From NCBI RefSeq assembly GCF_000003815.2, contig NC_049986.1:19237006-19301005 (forward strand): a stretch of DNA of 64,000 nt. Direction: 5' to 3'. How positions within the stretch are numbered: position 1 is the first letter of the stretch; each line of letters starts with the position of its first letter. A program made the position numbers and the translations under genes. The notes under the pieces are model-generated. The model had not been told where the DNA came from and searched no databases. It was given only the letters and a program-made list of their open reading frames with translations. The stretch is from Branchiostoma floridae. Taxonomy: Eukaryota; Chordata; Leptocardii; Amphioxiformes; Branchiostomatidae. Below are positions 1 to 10,199 of the stretch, piece after piece.

Positions 1-1724
1 GAAGAAAGAAAGAAACTTATAGTTTTGGTAACTTGTCATGGTTGTTGTAGAACACATGGCTGCTTCTCACATCAGTATTGATAGTGTATGTCATACAGCT
101 TAACTCAAAAGCAACATAAAAGAGGCAGAAGAGCATAATTTTGGAAACTTACTGTTTGTCATTGTCATTGCACCTGCTGCCATAGTTACTGAAGGGTTGG
201 GTCTTCATCATCATCATCATATCATCATCATTGCTAACAGTGTGACTTTTGCAAAGAGAAGACTCCGTCCATGTAACTTCACGACTTGTACAGAAAATAG
301 AGAAATGTGTTTACAAAGAGGCATAGTATTTTGTTGTATGATATGCATAAGTAGTAAAGTAGTAATAGTATTTTGCTGGTATCGTTCATAGTATCCCTCA
401 CAACAAGTGGCCAGCCATACTTAAGGAGGCATCACAGAGAACCACGTCATATGATGTGTGCGATATCTCCGGATCCATAGCAAATTGATATGCTCATAAC
501 TTGAAGCACAGTGATGATGTAATGATAGAAGAAAGGTTTACTTTTCTAGGAACGACTTGTTAGATGGTTTTATAAGGTGTTAACACAGTACGGAGTTGTA
601 GAATATGTTGACTAATGTGGGCATATTAAGCTACGGTTACACAGAACCAGTAAACGACTGACTCCCTACTATACACCTGAATAGCCAACCTATTCAGACC
701 TCCCATCCACAGCCAATGTTTTGAAACATACAGGACTGAACCAACCATTGGCCCAATTGTGGTAGAAGGTCAGGACGGCTAATGTCTATGTATGTGTAAC
801 CTGAGCTTAAGTACATGCACATGAAAAAAAACTATCATGATCTCTGTGGAATTTCTTTTACCTGCCAGGTGTAGTCTTCCATTTCTTATCTGATTTGAAA
901 CTTTGATGTTAGACCATTTAAGAAATTTTCGAATTCTATGTTTGATATCCTTGTGTCTACATTCAATTTGTTATTTTTTATGTCTCTTTGTATGTTTAAG
1001 GAAAATAAATAAATTATGTTGAAATAGATACACCATATTGCGTGACAACATTTTAGTCATCTTGAAAATATGCAAAAGTTTATGAGTATTAGTAGCCGTC
1101 CATGCCTCGAAAACAATTTTATTACATAAAATTTTCCTCTATGGTATCAGAAGTGGATATCTTTTGAATAAAGATGCTTTTATATACCACAACTTCTATT
1201 GAAAGTTTATTGTCTTCAAAGTCTTGTGCTTCTTAATACCTTTTTCTCCATGAAAAATGGTTACATTTTAGCGTCAGACTTAAGACTAGAGTAGTTGCTT
1301 ACTGTACTGTTGACCATTGGTTGTCTTTTTTTTGGTCACTGGCAATTAGCCCTCGGTCAAGAATCTGCAATAAACTCTGTATAATAAACCATTGTCCATT
1401 AGTACAAAGATTCGCCAGTGTTTTGCGATACATAATATTACAAACGCCCTGTCAACCTGAACTTACACGTTTTATCCCACCCCAGGCTTGACGAATTGTT
1501 CTTCATGTTGTCAGTAAGTCCACAATCCATCATGAAACCCAATGGGATCGCCTGATTTGGAGAAAAATGATGTTCTTATGCAATGTTCAAGGTAGGCAGG
1601 ATTGCCATTAAGACTTGGGATTGGTTCTAAATCAAGTCAAGATTCCGACTGCCGGTCTTCGTGGGTGAAGAATTGTGCATATCTAGAGTAAGGCCGTATT
1701 GATTTGAATGAATATATGGATGGC
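1..1724. other. No gene seen; AT-rich spacer
   Basis: No frame here has splice-site context or a recognisable protein. A short ATC-rich run lies near 209-233. Near 985-1012 the plus strand reads like a retroelement 3' end (GGAAAATAAATAAATTATG), but nothing upstream confirms a LINE body. Confidence 0.5.
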
Positions 1725-2060
1725 GTCCATTGGGAACCCCAAAAGCGGTGCGAGCGTGATGGAAAAAACGTTTGGTAAAAACGATGCTCTCACTATGAAG
1801 TCTGACGTTAGGAAGATTGATCAAATGACTGAACACAACACACGGACTATTTTCATATATTTATGCTCTTCTCTTTTACATTGACTTTGGAATTGACCTT
1901 GGCATTCTGCGACATTAGTATGCGTTTTCTTTCAATTAGGGCTTATATTTGCTCATTTTGGAGAGGAAATCCGATGAAAATTGATGCGCGAATTTCATCC
2001 ATAGAATTGAACCATTATATCCACGGAAATATTCGGAAATACATACAAAAATTCGGAAAC
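1725..2060 (+). repeat. Dispersed repeat, copy 1 (partner at 28055-28405)
   Basis: The stretch reading GGGAACCCCAAAAGCGGTGC, the following ACTATGAAGTCTGAC block and the later AAAATTGATGCGCGAATTTC block recur in the same order and orientation at 28055-28405, at roughly 75-80% identity by eye. No terminal inverted repeats were found, so the class is unknown. The 79-codon frame at 1863-2102 overlaps this repeat and is not considered a gene. Confidence 0.6.
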
Positions 2061-3163
2061 ACACACACAGACGCGTCCAAAACAAAATCTTCATTTCCAT
2101 GAAGCTCCATCAGCCCTGCTTGAGTAATCCTCTTCGAAAGTTTCTCACAAAATTCCTGGACGCCCAATCGTGTGTATAGTCGGGTAAAAGTCCCGAGAAA
2201 AGGTGAAGACTTACACAGTGGAATTGGCTCCCCACAGCCAAATTATCAGTAACATCGTTTGACACAAAACGGATTGGTCATTCCTCCTCGCTCGATAGCA
2301 GGACTCCCTTGAACTTCATTAACGTCATGTATGAACGTGATTGCTGCCAATTTCAACCAACCTGCGTCATCTGCCTCCTACCTCTCTATCGCGCTGAGAG
2401 CGAGTAGTCAAATACTATAATCAAACCCGTGAGTCATCCAGCTTCATTGGAAATCTTCCAGAATCCAATCGAACGAACTTGAGGTCTTAGTCCCGGGTAG
2501 AATTACCAGGTGACCTCAAGGTCACCAGGCTGAATTGTGCTCAGCTAGGAGAATTAGAACTTATAGATTTTCTTCGTCCACTTTTGGCCTGTGAGCTAAA
2601 CGTTCGGCTCCGAGGTGCGTCCTTTTCTTTTGATGTCTGAGACGTCTTTTAAAAGGTGACAGAAGATCATCCTGGTTTTCTAACTTCTTTGTACAGGCGT
2701 CATTGTGGTTTTATACAAGTACCGGTAGGTCTGAGACAGTTTTCGAACTTTTAAATACATGTACGCCTTCTGAATTCCTTCGCAAATCATGATACATTGT
2801 TCAGGAAAAGAAAACCAAATTTTTAGTCGTTTCAACAGCCGTTCTCCAGTTAGAATGACCAGACACTAATGACACACGACAATTTCAGACACTAAAATAA
2901 TGTTGAAAGTATTTAAGATAGTACGTCCATCTCCCTAAGCCCCAAGTTGTCAAATATGGACAACTAAATTGGGGGTATACGTCGCCTGAAGGCTTGGTCT
3001 TCATTTGCAGAATGTTTATCTATCGATGTTCTTCTCTTTGCCAGTTACAATGCCACGTGTTGCATACTTAGGCAGACATTGCCAGGCTTACCTTGTCTTT
3101 ACCGCTATTGGTAATTCCCACTTTTCGTCCAAAACAAACTGTAACAAGCTTTTTCCTGATTGC
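2061..3163. other. No gene seen
   Basis: Unique-looking spacer. No long frame, RNA gene or clear repeat was recognised. Confidence 0.45.
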
Positions 3164-3294
3164 TAGCCTGGGTACCATCCGGTTTCTACCAGAGCTCCTT
3201 GCAATCTCTGCCCTAAAAATCGCTTGGGAACGTTATGCCTATTTTAGGGCAGGGAGTGTAAGGGTCCCGGTAGAATCGGATGGTACTCTGGCTA
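3164..3294. mobile_element. Family A MITE, copy 1, with perfect 9-bp target duplication
   Basis: The element starts TAGCCTGGGTACCATCC and ends GGATGGTACTCTGGCTA, an inverted repeat; a second inner pair (CTGCCCTAAAA / TTTTAGGGCAG) makes nearly the whole 131 bp foldable. It is flanked by CCTGATTGC at 3155-3163 and again at 3295-3303, a perfect 9-bp direct repeat. Non-coding. A 9-bp duplication is typical of Mutator-like transposases, so I infer MULE mobilisation. Confidence 0.85.
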
Positions 3295-3524
3295 CCTGAT
3301 TGCTTTCGTGAGTATAACATAAAACTTTTCAAGACAAAAGTTAACAGGCATCTCTCATCACAACCCCGTTAGCTTAACTCCAAACTTTTGAGTTGGTCAC
3401 AATGTGTCTTGTTGAAAGCGTTCAAAGGTATCAAACAAAAAAGAAGTTGGTTTTGTGTCCTGCTGTATCTGCAACATTACATTTAGGACTGCTTTAAAGT
3501 GGAGTTCTTTAATTTGAAATGACG

Positions 3525-3617
3525 ATGAATGAATGAATGAATGAATGAATGAATGAATGAATGAATGAATGAATGAATGAATGAATGAATGAATGAATGA
3601 AGAAAGGAAGGAAGGAA
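3525..3617. repeat. (GAAT)n microsatellite
   Basis: About 18 nearly perfect tandem copies of the tetranucleotide GAAT/TGAA, ending in a short AAGG run. Confidence 0.97.
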
Positions 3618-4093
3618 TGTCGCTTGCTTCACGTTTGTTATATGGAAATTAAGTAGAGGCTATGGTGATAAAGTAGAAGCACAATCACAGTGATATAAGA
3701 GTGTGATATTTCACTACATCTACAGCGACTACATGTACAGAGATATCGTAGGTTCATCTCAGGACAGCGGTACGCTGTAGGTATACGGACAGATATGGGG
3801 CTTATGATATATGATTCATCTTAGTGCATAAGGAATATGAACTTGTGAATATTTCCTATTGAAGTATCAAACTTCACTTGTATACAAATTGAAGATATTT
3901 TTCCGTTGGTGTATAAAGTACATTCCACATTGACAATGACTAGAAACTTGATATTTGATATAATTTTCTCGGAAGGAGGGTTCGGTTCTAGGAACGGTTA
4001 CAGAACATGCCGACACAGATGACTTCCATGCTGACATCCTGCGTCATTTCGTGTACGTCATACTCCTAATGACTATCATCCCGTACCGCGTGC

Positions 4094-4101
4094 TGACGTC
4101 A
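4094..4101. promoter_or_regulatory. Perfect CRE palindrome TGACGTCA
   Basis: A full cAMP-response-element palindrome, with half-site-like TGACATC, GCGTCAT and TACGTCA strings in the preceding 70 bp. CREB/ATF binding is established for this octamer; function here is inferred and no promoter is evident next to it. Confidence 0.35.
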
Positions 4102-4355
4102 TTCAGACGGAATGATACTTAAAAGTGACTCTCAGCGTCACCCTATCTCTGTTAAGTGCCAAGTTCAATGGCAATTTTACGTCACTGGAGTGTGGGAATA
4201 TCTGACCAAACTGAGTGAGTGTGCTATCAAAATCAATGAAGGACATGTATGTGCCAGTTCCGTAATGGCCATCCATAAGTTTACGTCGTTGCAAGAGTCT
4301 ACGCCAGGAGACCAATACGGCGCTGTCTTTTATTTCTATCAATAATGCTTTTTGG

Positions 4356-4518
4356 TAGCCTGGGTACCATCCGGATAGTAGTTCGCTCCTATGGTACAGC
4401 AGAGATGTGATATATAATGTTGCAGTGTTTAATGAATGTCAGAGCTAGAAGCGACTGTACACATTTAGTATATAATGAACGCCTGAGCGAACTTCTTTCC
4501 GGATGGGTACTCAGGCTA
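4356..4518. mobile_element. Family A MITE, copy 2
   Basis: Begins TAGCCTGGGTACCATCCGG and ends CCGGATGGGTACTCAGGCTA. Sub-terminal GTAGTTCGCTC / GAGCGAACTTC also pair. Flanks are GCTTTTTGG (4347-4355) and GCTTTTCGG (4519-4527), a 9-bp target duplication with one mismatch. Non-coding; same family as 3164-3294 and 17171-17442. Confidence 0.85.
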
Positions 4519-4589
4519 GCTTTTCGGACAGACGAGGACAATGTGGCATTGCACACATAAGTTAGAAACTTATATCAACAAGTCTTTTC

Positions 4590-4730
4590 TTTTACCTTCT
4601 TACTTAGGGTGAAGCGAGGAAGGTCGTGTAAAGTGCCTTTCCAAGGGCACAACGTCGGGGGCACGGCGAGTATCGAACTCGGGACCTCTAGATTCCGAGC
4701 CAAAGGCTCTACCAGTTACGCCACACACAA
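4590..4730 (-). mobile_element. tRNA-derived SINE (SINE-1), head region
   Basis: Read on the minus strand this begins with a tRNA-like head: an A box TGGCGTAACTGG (plus coordinates 4712-4723) and a B box GAGTTCGATACTC (4668-4680), followed by the body motif TTGTGCCCTTGGAAAGGCAC. Both internal RNA polymerase III boxes are near consensus. The same head and body recur at 61400-61615 and 41050-41310. The tRNA cloverleaf is degenerate, so this is a SINE and not a working tRNA gene. Confidence 0.8.
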
Positions 4731-4740
4731 ATCATTATTG

Positions 4741-4860
4741 TCAAATTTCTAAACCTGGGCCCGGCCGGGCAGCTTTCGGGAACGAAAAGAATGATATAAA
4801 AAACACCAAACTACACGAGACCAAGGAGCTTTTGATAAAAGCTTATTGACGAGACGTAAA
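4741..4860. mobile_element. Family B MITE, truncated copy
   Basis: The string AAACCTGGGCCCGGCCGGGC followed by AGCTTTCGGGAACGAAAAGA matches the left end of the intact Family B copy at 21747-21942. The matching right terminus is absent. It lies immediately beside the SINE head. Confidence 0.6.
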
Positions 4861-5094
4861 GAGAATAGTGGTGGACATTGTTTGCGGATATTTATGTATG
4901 TATGCATTCTTTGTTTTTTGTTTCCGCAAACCCGGTTTGTGACGTTAGCCTAAGGGATAGGTTGTCCATCAGATGAGACGAACCGTTGCGAATGGAACGT
5001 TCTACATATGTTACATTGACTAGCACTGTAAAACTACTCTTTCTTGAGCTTTCAGACAAACAAGACCAATATGGGACTGCACTCAATTTAGTAA

Positions 5095-5235
5095 CTTTTT
5101 CTAGCAGCGCCACATATAACGAACAGGGATAAGATAAAGGTGGCCCCATAGACGTTTTGAGGCCGTATTAGGGTAGGATATTGGAAGGCGAAGCCTTTCA
5201 CCACCTTTTACCTCCCCACCAAGGTACAGTTGTAT
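5095..5235 (-). mobile_element. SINE-1 body fragment
   Basis: On the minus strand: TGGGGAGGTAAAAGGTGGTG, then AAGGCTTCGCCTTCCAATAT and AAACGTC in place of the 3' end. The same order is found at 27430-27620 and 32335-32480. Headless copy. Confidence 0.6.
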
Positions 5236-5384
5236 GCCTGTACTTAGCCCGATAGCGCACGAATGTGCACTAAAGGCTATCATCATCTCTAATCATAAAG
5301 CTGTATTGTACAGCGAATCGACTCAGCACTGCCAACGGGGAAGTTTATACAATGCCAGACTAACGCGTTCGTTTTCAACCTCAT

Positions 5385-5690
5385 TTCACAAGAGAGGCGA
5401 CTTCGCCGCGATGGCACAACGACTGAGCAATTCAACAAGCGCCCATCGATTTTTAATGAAAAACGGATCTGTTTACGCTTTGTGTGCTCAAGGAGGTTGA
5501 ATGAGGGAAACCCCTTCTTGGTGTGCTTTGGTGTCTTTTCAGTCATATTTCTATCGTTTGCTTCAATCAATCATTCGCAGGCATCACAGTTTGCATGATA
5601 TTTGGTAATTATGAAACCAAGGGTAACACAAATCCCGTTTAGGTCGCGGCGAGGTCGTAGCGCCATCGTCGTCTAGTGGAACCAGGGCCT
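5385..5690. mobile_element. Family H MITE, decayed copy
   Basis: The right end reads CGCCATCGTCGTCTAGTGGA then CCAGGGCCT, a diverged form of the terminus of the intact copy at 58474-58711. The inner GTGTCTTTTCAGTCATAT core and the AGGTCGCGGCGAGGTCG sub-terminal block also match. The left terminus is unclear. The two overlapping frames here (5234-5500 plus, 5289-5570 minus) are products of this repeat. Confidence 0.6.
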
Positions 5691-5699
5691 ATCTAAAAG

Positions 5700-6272
5700 A
5701 CAAAATCAATCGATCATTCAATATTTATTGCACAACAACTGAAATACCGGATACAATGTATGGCAAGTTCTAGGGCAGTACATACATAAGAAATTAAGAC
5801 TAATATCTACGCAATAGCTTATAACAATTAGTCAAGGGTTCTATATATTAACTAAAGACTAGGGAGTGTGCTATACTTTATCAGAGTGTTTCACTCTACA
5901 ATAATGGGAAAGAATTAAATGACAATGTACAGAATACAAAGTTAGCATTAATTGCTTGTGTCAGAGATAATGCGTTTTTGTTTCAGAAGAGCGATAGAGA
6001 TATATCGGCCTATGTACAAAATTGCATCAGGACATGACATAAGTAAATTGAAAGTCTCTGAGCTTGTCTCGGGCATGGTTATATTTATAAAACTGAGACT
6101 CAACACTGCAAATCGATCCATCATTGCGAACGGGAGAAGTTTACCCAACGCGTTTGTTCAGGTAGGCTCCGATTTCATGGCAGTCAATTTTCCTGAGAGC
6201 GTGGAGAGGGCACGTTTACATGATAAATTACACTGGGCTGTGTATAGGGGTGGGGTGTCCCTGTAGGCTCAT
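5700..6272. other. Spacer with an unrecognised open frame
   Basis: A plus-strand frame at 5952-6266 is open for 104 codons, with no known domain, no repeated context and no convincing splice sites. I treat it as chance. Confidence 0.4.
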
Positions 6273-6436
6273 TAGCCTCCGTTGCAGGCTCCGAACGGGG
6301 CTAGTTTTTATTCTGGGGGGAGGGATGGTTCGCGAACGTTGGCTTGGTTGTCTTATGCATGCTGGGAAAGGGGGTTGCCGAGGAAGGTAGTCGATCTAGA
6401 AACGGGGCAAAACTCCCTTCCACTGCAACGGAGGCT
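6273..6436. mobile_element. Small inverted-repeat element (MITE)
   Basis: AGCCTCCGTTGCAG at 6273-6286 is the perfect reverse complement of CTGCAACGGAGGCT at 6423-6436. The interior is G-rich and non-coding. It is the only copy seen in the window. Confidence 0.6.
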
Positions 6437-6439
6437 CAC

Positions 6440-7585
6440 CTGGTAGAAGTTTCACATGTGCACAGTTGACTTCCTGGCATGGTGCCTATATCAACTGGCA
6501 ACTTAAGAGACCCTGCTCAAGTCCTGGGAAGATCATTTCGGTTGGGGCTGCACCCGTCTTTCGGAAGGGGCGTAAACACGGTCGTGTGTTCAAACCAAGG
6601 AGGTGCCTCAACACTTAAAGTAGACGTGTTAGGTATGATGATAAATATAAAGTTGTTCACATTTCTTTTAACGTGATCAAAAAAAATTAGACACTTTCCA
6701 TCCTATAGATACATTTAACCACATTATGGAAGGAGATAACGCTTACTAACCACAAATATGTCAAGAAATGTTTAGATCTTACATGAAGTATTATCAGTAG
6801 AAACGATACATTAAACCCAACATCTTGATTAGAAAAACCAATGGAGTCGTATTGTACTTGTGTATTGTACACTTGCATTGACTTGTTTTTGTATGTATGT
6901 ATAGGTTTAGTAGAAAGACCCTGTTTTTTTGTTGTGCCAATATGCCTTGTGTGTCTATGACCAGCGACTGCCACTGTACACATATGAAACTGTACACTTT
7001 CTTTCCACCACTGACAGGCTGTTAACGTTATACCCGTTTAGATTGATTAATGCAAAGGGTAAGATAAGATTGATGGTCCATTCTCTGCCATATCTGGTTG
7101 ATTGACGGTTGGGGGATGTATTCTGTAAGCCGATGAGGCCACTATGGACAGGAACTGGCTCTAAAACATTGCCTAGGACTTGGTAATTGGCATTTCGCCA
7201 TTATCAGCCGCAGTTTCAGTGTCAGTCAATATGTCTTTAGACTAAATCAAATTTAACCTAGAATTGTGTATAATGGAAGAGGCTGCAAAGGGGTTTGAGT
7301 AACAGCCCATGTTATACAAAGATTTCCAGACCCAACATTAAAAGCATAGGCTATATTAGACATAGATTTAATCTATCTCAAATCTTTGCATTCATTGTTA
7401 TGGAAATGTGCCACCTGACCTGTATTTTTATGTTTACCGTCACGAAGGAAAAAAAAAGAAACATTTGTATTTGCTCAAATTCTTCTTCTTCCTCTCCAAA
7501 CACATAAGGTCAATGACCTGGACCAGACGGCTGTCACCATGGTTACTGGTAAAGTAGCAGACACCCTGTGGTGTTGGATTACATA
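6440..7585. other. No gene seen
   Basis: AT-rich spacer. Short frames at 6479-6676, 6687-6997 and 7295-7507 lack recognisable content. Confidence 0.45.
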
Positions 7586-7589
7586 ATAT

Positions 7590-7992
7590 AGCAAGTGACA
7601 GGACAGAGCTGGAGGAGCTGGTCACCATATATTATTTAGTAAGTGGCAGGACATAGCTAGAGGGGCTGGTCACCAAATTCATTGTACATGGTGAATGGAG
7701 GGGCTGGTCACCATTACATATTATAGTAAGTGGCAGGACAAAGCTGGAGGGACTGGTCACCAACAATACACAATGTAGTAAGTGACAGGACAAGGTTGGA
7801 GGGGCTGGTCATCGTATTTATTTTACATGGGCTAAAGGGGCTGGTCACCAACAATACACAATGTAGTAATTGGCAGGACATAGTCGAAGGGGCTGGTCAC
7901 CATATTCATTGTACATGGAGAATGGAGGGGCTGGTCACTAATACATTATGTAGTAAGTGGCGGGACACAGTCGAAGGGGCTGGCCATCATAT
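7590..7992 (+). repeat. Two-unit minisatellite (left part)
   Basis: Units share GGAGGGGCTGGTCACCA. They alternate between a short type (CATATTCATTGTACATGGAG) and a longer type (ATACACAATGTAGTAAGTGG followed by CAGGACA), giving a higher-order period near 95-100 bp. The array resumes at 8450 after a LINE insertion. The 138-codon frame at 7730-8146 is an artefact of the repeat. Confidence 0.9.
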
Positions 7993-8030
7993 CTGTATCT
8001 GTATCTGTATCTATATAGCCGGTATAACCG

Positions 8031-8100
8031 CCGTTCGGCGTAACACACCAGCTTTGCAGGCACGCGGCGCGGCAGCAGCTGGTTATATTACACCGAACGG
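8031..8100 (-). other. Stem-loop in LINE 3' end
   Basis: CCGTTCGGCGTAA (8031-8043) pairs with TTACACCGAACGG (8088-8100) with one mismatch, and inside it ACCAGCT (8047-8053) pairs with AGCTGGT (8077-8083). The outer stem overlaps the ORF2 stop codon. In several LINE clades a 3' hairpin is read by the element's own reverse transcriptase; that role here is inferred. Confidence 0.65.
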
Positions 8101-8449
8101 CTCGTTACCCCTAACTTTTGCACATCTATCTGCAAGCGTTCTTTAAAACTACCCAGAGAAGATGCCCCTACTGTACTTGGTGATAACAAGTTCCACTCTA
8201 CGATAGTTCTGGGAAAGTACGAATTTTTGAACACATCAATCCTAGGCTGGTAACTCTGGTATTTGAAGGCATGACTGTTTCTTGTTCTTTTTTGAGCTGG
8301 TATGAGATCCTTATCCGTTGGTACGTCCACCAGTTTATTGGCCATTTTGTACATCATGCAAAGTCTGGACATTTTCCTTCTGTCTTCAAGTGATGTCCAC
8401 TGCAAATCTGTTTTCATTTTGGTAACACTAGAATCCCTGTTATAGTATG
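8088..8449 (-). pseudogene. LINE ORF2 C-terminal remnant
   Basis: About 118 codons in one open frame ending at a stop in 8088-8090. It carries the features of the C-terminal tail that follows the reverse transcriptase domain in jockey/CR1-type LINEs: a DLQWTSLEDRR block, RLCMMYKMANKLVDVP, a RTRNSH motif, and SYFPRTIVEWNLL near the end. The polymerase and endonuclease domains are missing through 5' truncation, so it cannot transpose. The longer frame up to 8681 continues into minisatellite sequence and is not part of the element. Confidence 0.88.
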
Positions 8450-8655
8450 TCATATTCATGGCACAGGGAGAATGGAGGGGCTGGTCACCAGCAATACATA
8501 GCGTAGTATACGTGACAGGACAAGGTTGGAGGAGCTGGTCATCATATATCTTACATGGGGGGCTCGTCACCAATATACAATGTAGAACAAATTGTGAAAG
8601 TTTATAGTAAGTGACAGGGCAGAGCTGTAGGGATTGGTCACCATATACATGAATG
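8450..8655 (+). repeat. Two-unit minisatellite (right part)
   Basis: Continues the GGAGGGGCTGGTCACCA array after the LINE, again alternating the two unit types (GCAATACATAGCGTAGTATA... and CATATATCTTACATGGGG), and fades out after a last unit at about 8650. Confidence 0.85.
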
Positions 8656-9035
8656 TGTTTGAGGAATAATAAACAGAGCAATGATTTGTTAGGCCAGACC
8701 GTGTGAAGTTAAATATTATACGTTTACCTGCAAATGTTACCTCTCTAGTGTTGGTCTGTATGTTTACAATCATAAATCTTTCGCTATTGACTTAAAAGTA
8801 TATCCATATTTGCGATTAAACTCAACGTCTTTGGCGCTTTGTCCATACTATTCATATCATGCACTTTGTCATATCGTAGCTTACATCAACAGGTTAATTT
8901 TGATTGGCAGGTTTGTGCTCGTATTGTTCGATGTTTGCCCTCGACCAAATAATGTTCCTTGTCATCGAAGTAACGCTAATGGTTTGCTATTGTTTGTTGT
9001 GTCATATTGTACCTTGACATTAGCACCCGTATCCT

Positions 9036-9041
9036 TATAAA
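9036..9041 (+). promoter_or_regulatory. TATA box of exon A
   Basis: TATAAA lies 49 bp before the start codon at 9085. A start of transcription about 9057-9069 would be expected; a TCAGTA initiator-like string lies at 9055-9060. The upstream 250 bp is AT-rich while the exon is GC-rich, marking a sharp compositional edge. Confidence 0.5.
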
Positions 9042-9084
9042 CCCCATACGAGCCTCAGTACCAGCCAGTGTGTAAACCCTGACG

Positions 9085-9344
9085 ATGGCAGACGACATGC
9101 AGACCGGCCCTCCCAGGGATGCTCTACGGGCCAAGAGGGCCTCTATCCCGGGGGATACGCTGGACCTTCCCGGTGATTTGCCAGGCAGGAGTATCCGGAG
9201 GGTCGTGAAAGAGTCCATGCTGTTCTTCTGGCCCATGGCGAGCATCGCCGAGGAGGGGCGGGAGTTTTCCTCCGGGGACCTGCCGCCTCGCGCCGAGGAT
9301 CTTGCCGCGCGGCGTGCGTCCACAGGGGATACCTACACCTTACG
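9085..9344 (+). CDS. Exon A: first coding exon of an unrecognised gene
   Basis: ATG in a strong context (A at -3, G at +4) opens 86 complete codons plus CG, then a good donor ACG|GTAAGC at 9345. The stop TAA at 9346-9348 lies inside the intron, so the frame relies on splicing. The peptide is polar, without a signal peptide or membrane span; FFWP near residue 47 is the only hydrophobic cluster. Two related stretches, ALRAKRASIPGDTLDL (about 13-28) and LAARRASTGDTYTL (about 73-86), both carry basic-RAS sites matching basophilic kinase consensus. High GC and CpG against the AT-rich surroundings support coding. I do not recognise the family. It might be an alternative first exon of the gene that also uses 48275-48405, since both donors have the same phase. 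Confidence 0.7.
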
Positions 9345-9482
9345 GTAAGCTCACACACTGCAACGTTAGTAGTAGTAGTAGAGTCATACAGTGTATTACA
9401 GCGCCATTTGGGTAATACCGCCCCTTACGGGGTGGCATACCCTCTCTTCTGAGTTAACGTTACATGTCGTATACACGTGTTG

Positions 9483-9910
9483 TATTGTCCGTAAATGTAC
9501 ATGCACTAAAGCGTATACACGCTATCATTTACAGTCTAAGCGAAAGTTGTGTGGTACCATGGTGTTTTCAAACTGGGGATTGTTGCCGATGCAAGCTAGC
9601 TGTGCTCGTTGAAAATGTGAATATCAATTACTACATGTTCATATACAATACGTCAATGATTGTTGTAAGGTGGAAGAGGTTGTGTTTAGTGTTGTTCTTA
9701 TTGTATACATAGTGGTACATATACATACTCCACTTATCGCAAATAAGCCGTCTGTCGTGTGGTGTTTGTAGATTTGGCATTGCTGCCAGGGGCGTTTTCT
9801 GTTTGGTTCTTCGTCATCCTTAATAATACATGTAGATATAGCCCCCAGTATTCTACCAGACGGCGTCCGCGCTGCGACCTGGGCCCGACCTGAATTGATG
9901 CAAGGTAGCC
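9483..9910 (+). repeat. Intronic tandem duplication, copy 1
   Basis: From GTATTGTCCGTA to the AGGTAGCCC block this 428-bp segment matches 10200-10624 in order and orientation, including CGCAAATAAGCCGTCTGTCG, TTGCTGCCAGGGGCG and GCATCCGCGCTGTGACCTGG-type strings. It lies directly behind exon A. No protein is encoded. Confidence 0.85.
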
Positions 9911-10021
9911 CACTCTGCTTGGTCAAGATTGAAAGATCAGTATGCCAATGATCTATCTTGCCCCCCTAACCACCAGGTGGTCTAAGGACTACATGTACAT
10001 GTAGCTAATAGTATGTACATG

Positions 10022-10157
10022 TAGCTGGGGCAACGCTGCAAGGAAAAACGTATTTTAATTGTAACACATAGTAGTTTTTAGTACATTGTTTGCAGAGAAA
10101 CAATGTAATATGTATTACAATCAAAATACGTGTCTCCTTGCAGCGTTGCCCCAGCTA
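10022..10157. mobile_element. Inverted-repeat MITE just before duplication copy 2
   Basis: TAGCTGGGGCAACGCTGCAA at the left end is matched by the reverse complement at 10138-10157; the inverted repeat continues through CGTATTTTAATTGTAA and its partner TTACAATCAAAATACG. Nearly the whole 136 bp can fold. Flanked by TA. Confidence 0.85.
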
Positions 10158-10199
10158 TATAGGTAGGTAGGATCTGGAATGTGGTATGGTGTGAGTCCG

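Larger units (their letters stand above)
7993..8449 (-). mobile_element. 5'-truncated non-LTR retrotransposon (jockey/CR1-like group), inserted in the minisatellite
   Basis: Minus-strand element with the C-terminal end of ORF2, a 3' UTR with a strong hairpin and a (TATCTG)n-type tail at 7991-8016. It is flanked by TCATAT at 7987-7992 and 8450-8455, a 6-bp target duplication. Deleting the element rejoins CATCATATTCATGGCACAGG, which matches a normal minisatellite unit (CACCATATTCATTGTACATG). A related tail lies at 25555-25660. Confidence 0.9.

Noticed and set aside
4668-4730. Possible functional tRNA gene
   Set aside because: The boxes are good, but the arms do not close a proper cloverleaf and the sequence continues into a SINE body shared with other copies.
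5952-6266. 104-codon frame
   Set aside because: No domain, no splice sites, no compositional shift; consistent with chance.
7730-8146. 138-codon frame
   Set aside because: It reads through minisatellite units and into an antisense LINE; repeated residues mirror the DNA repeat.
7590-8655. CRISPR-like array
   Set aside because: The repeats are long, diverged and of two alternating types with no unique spacers, in a eukaryotic setting.
8450-8681. N-terminal extension of the LINE frame on the minus strand
   Set aside because: Beyond the TCATAT target duplication the sequence is minisatellite, not LINE.
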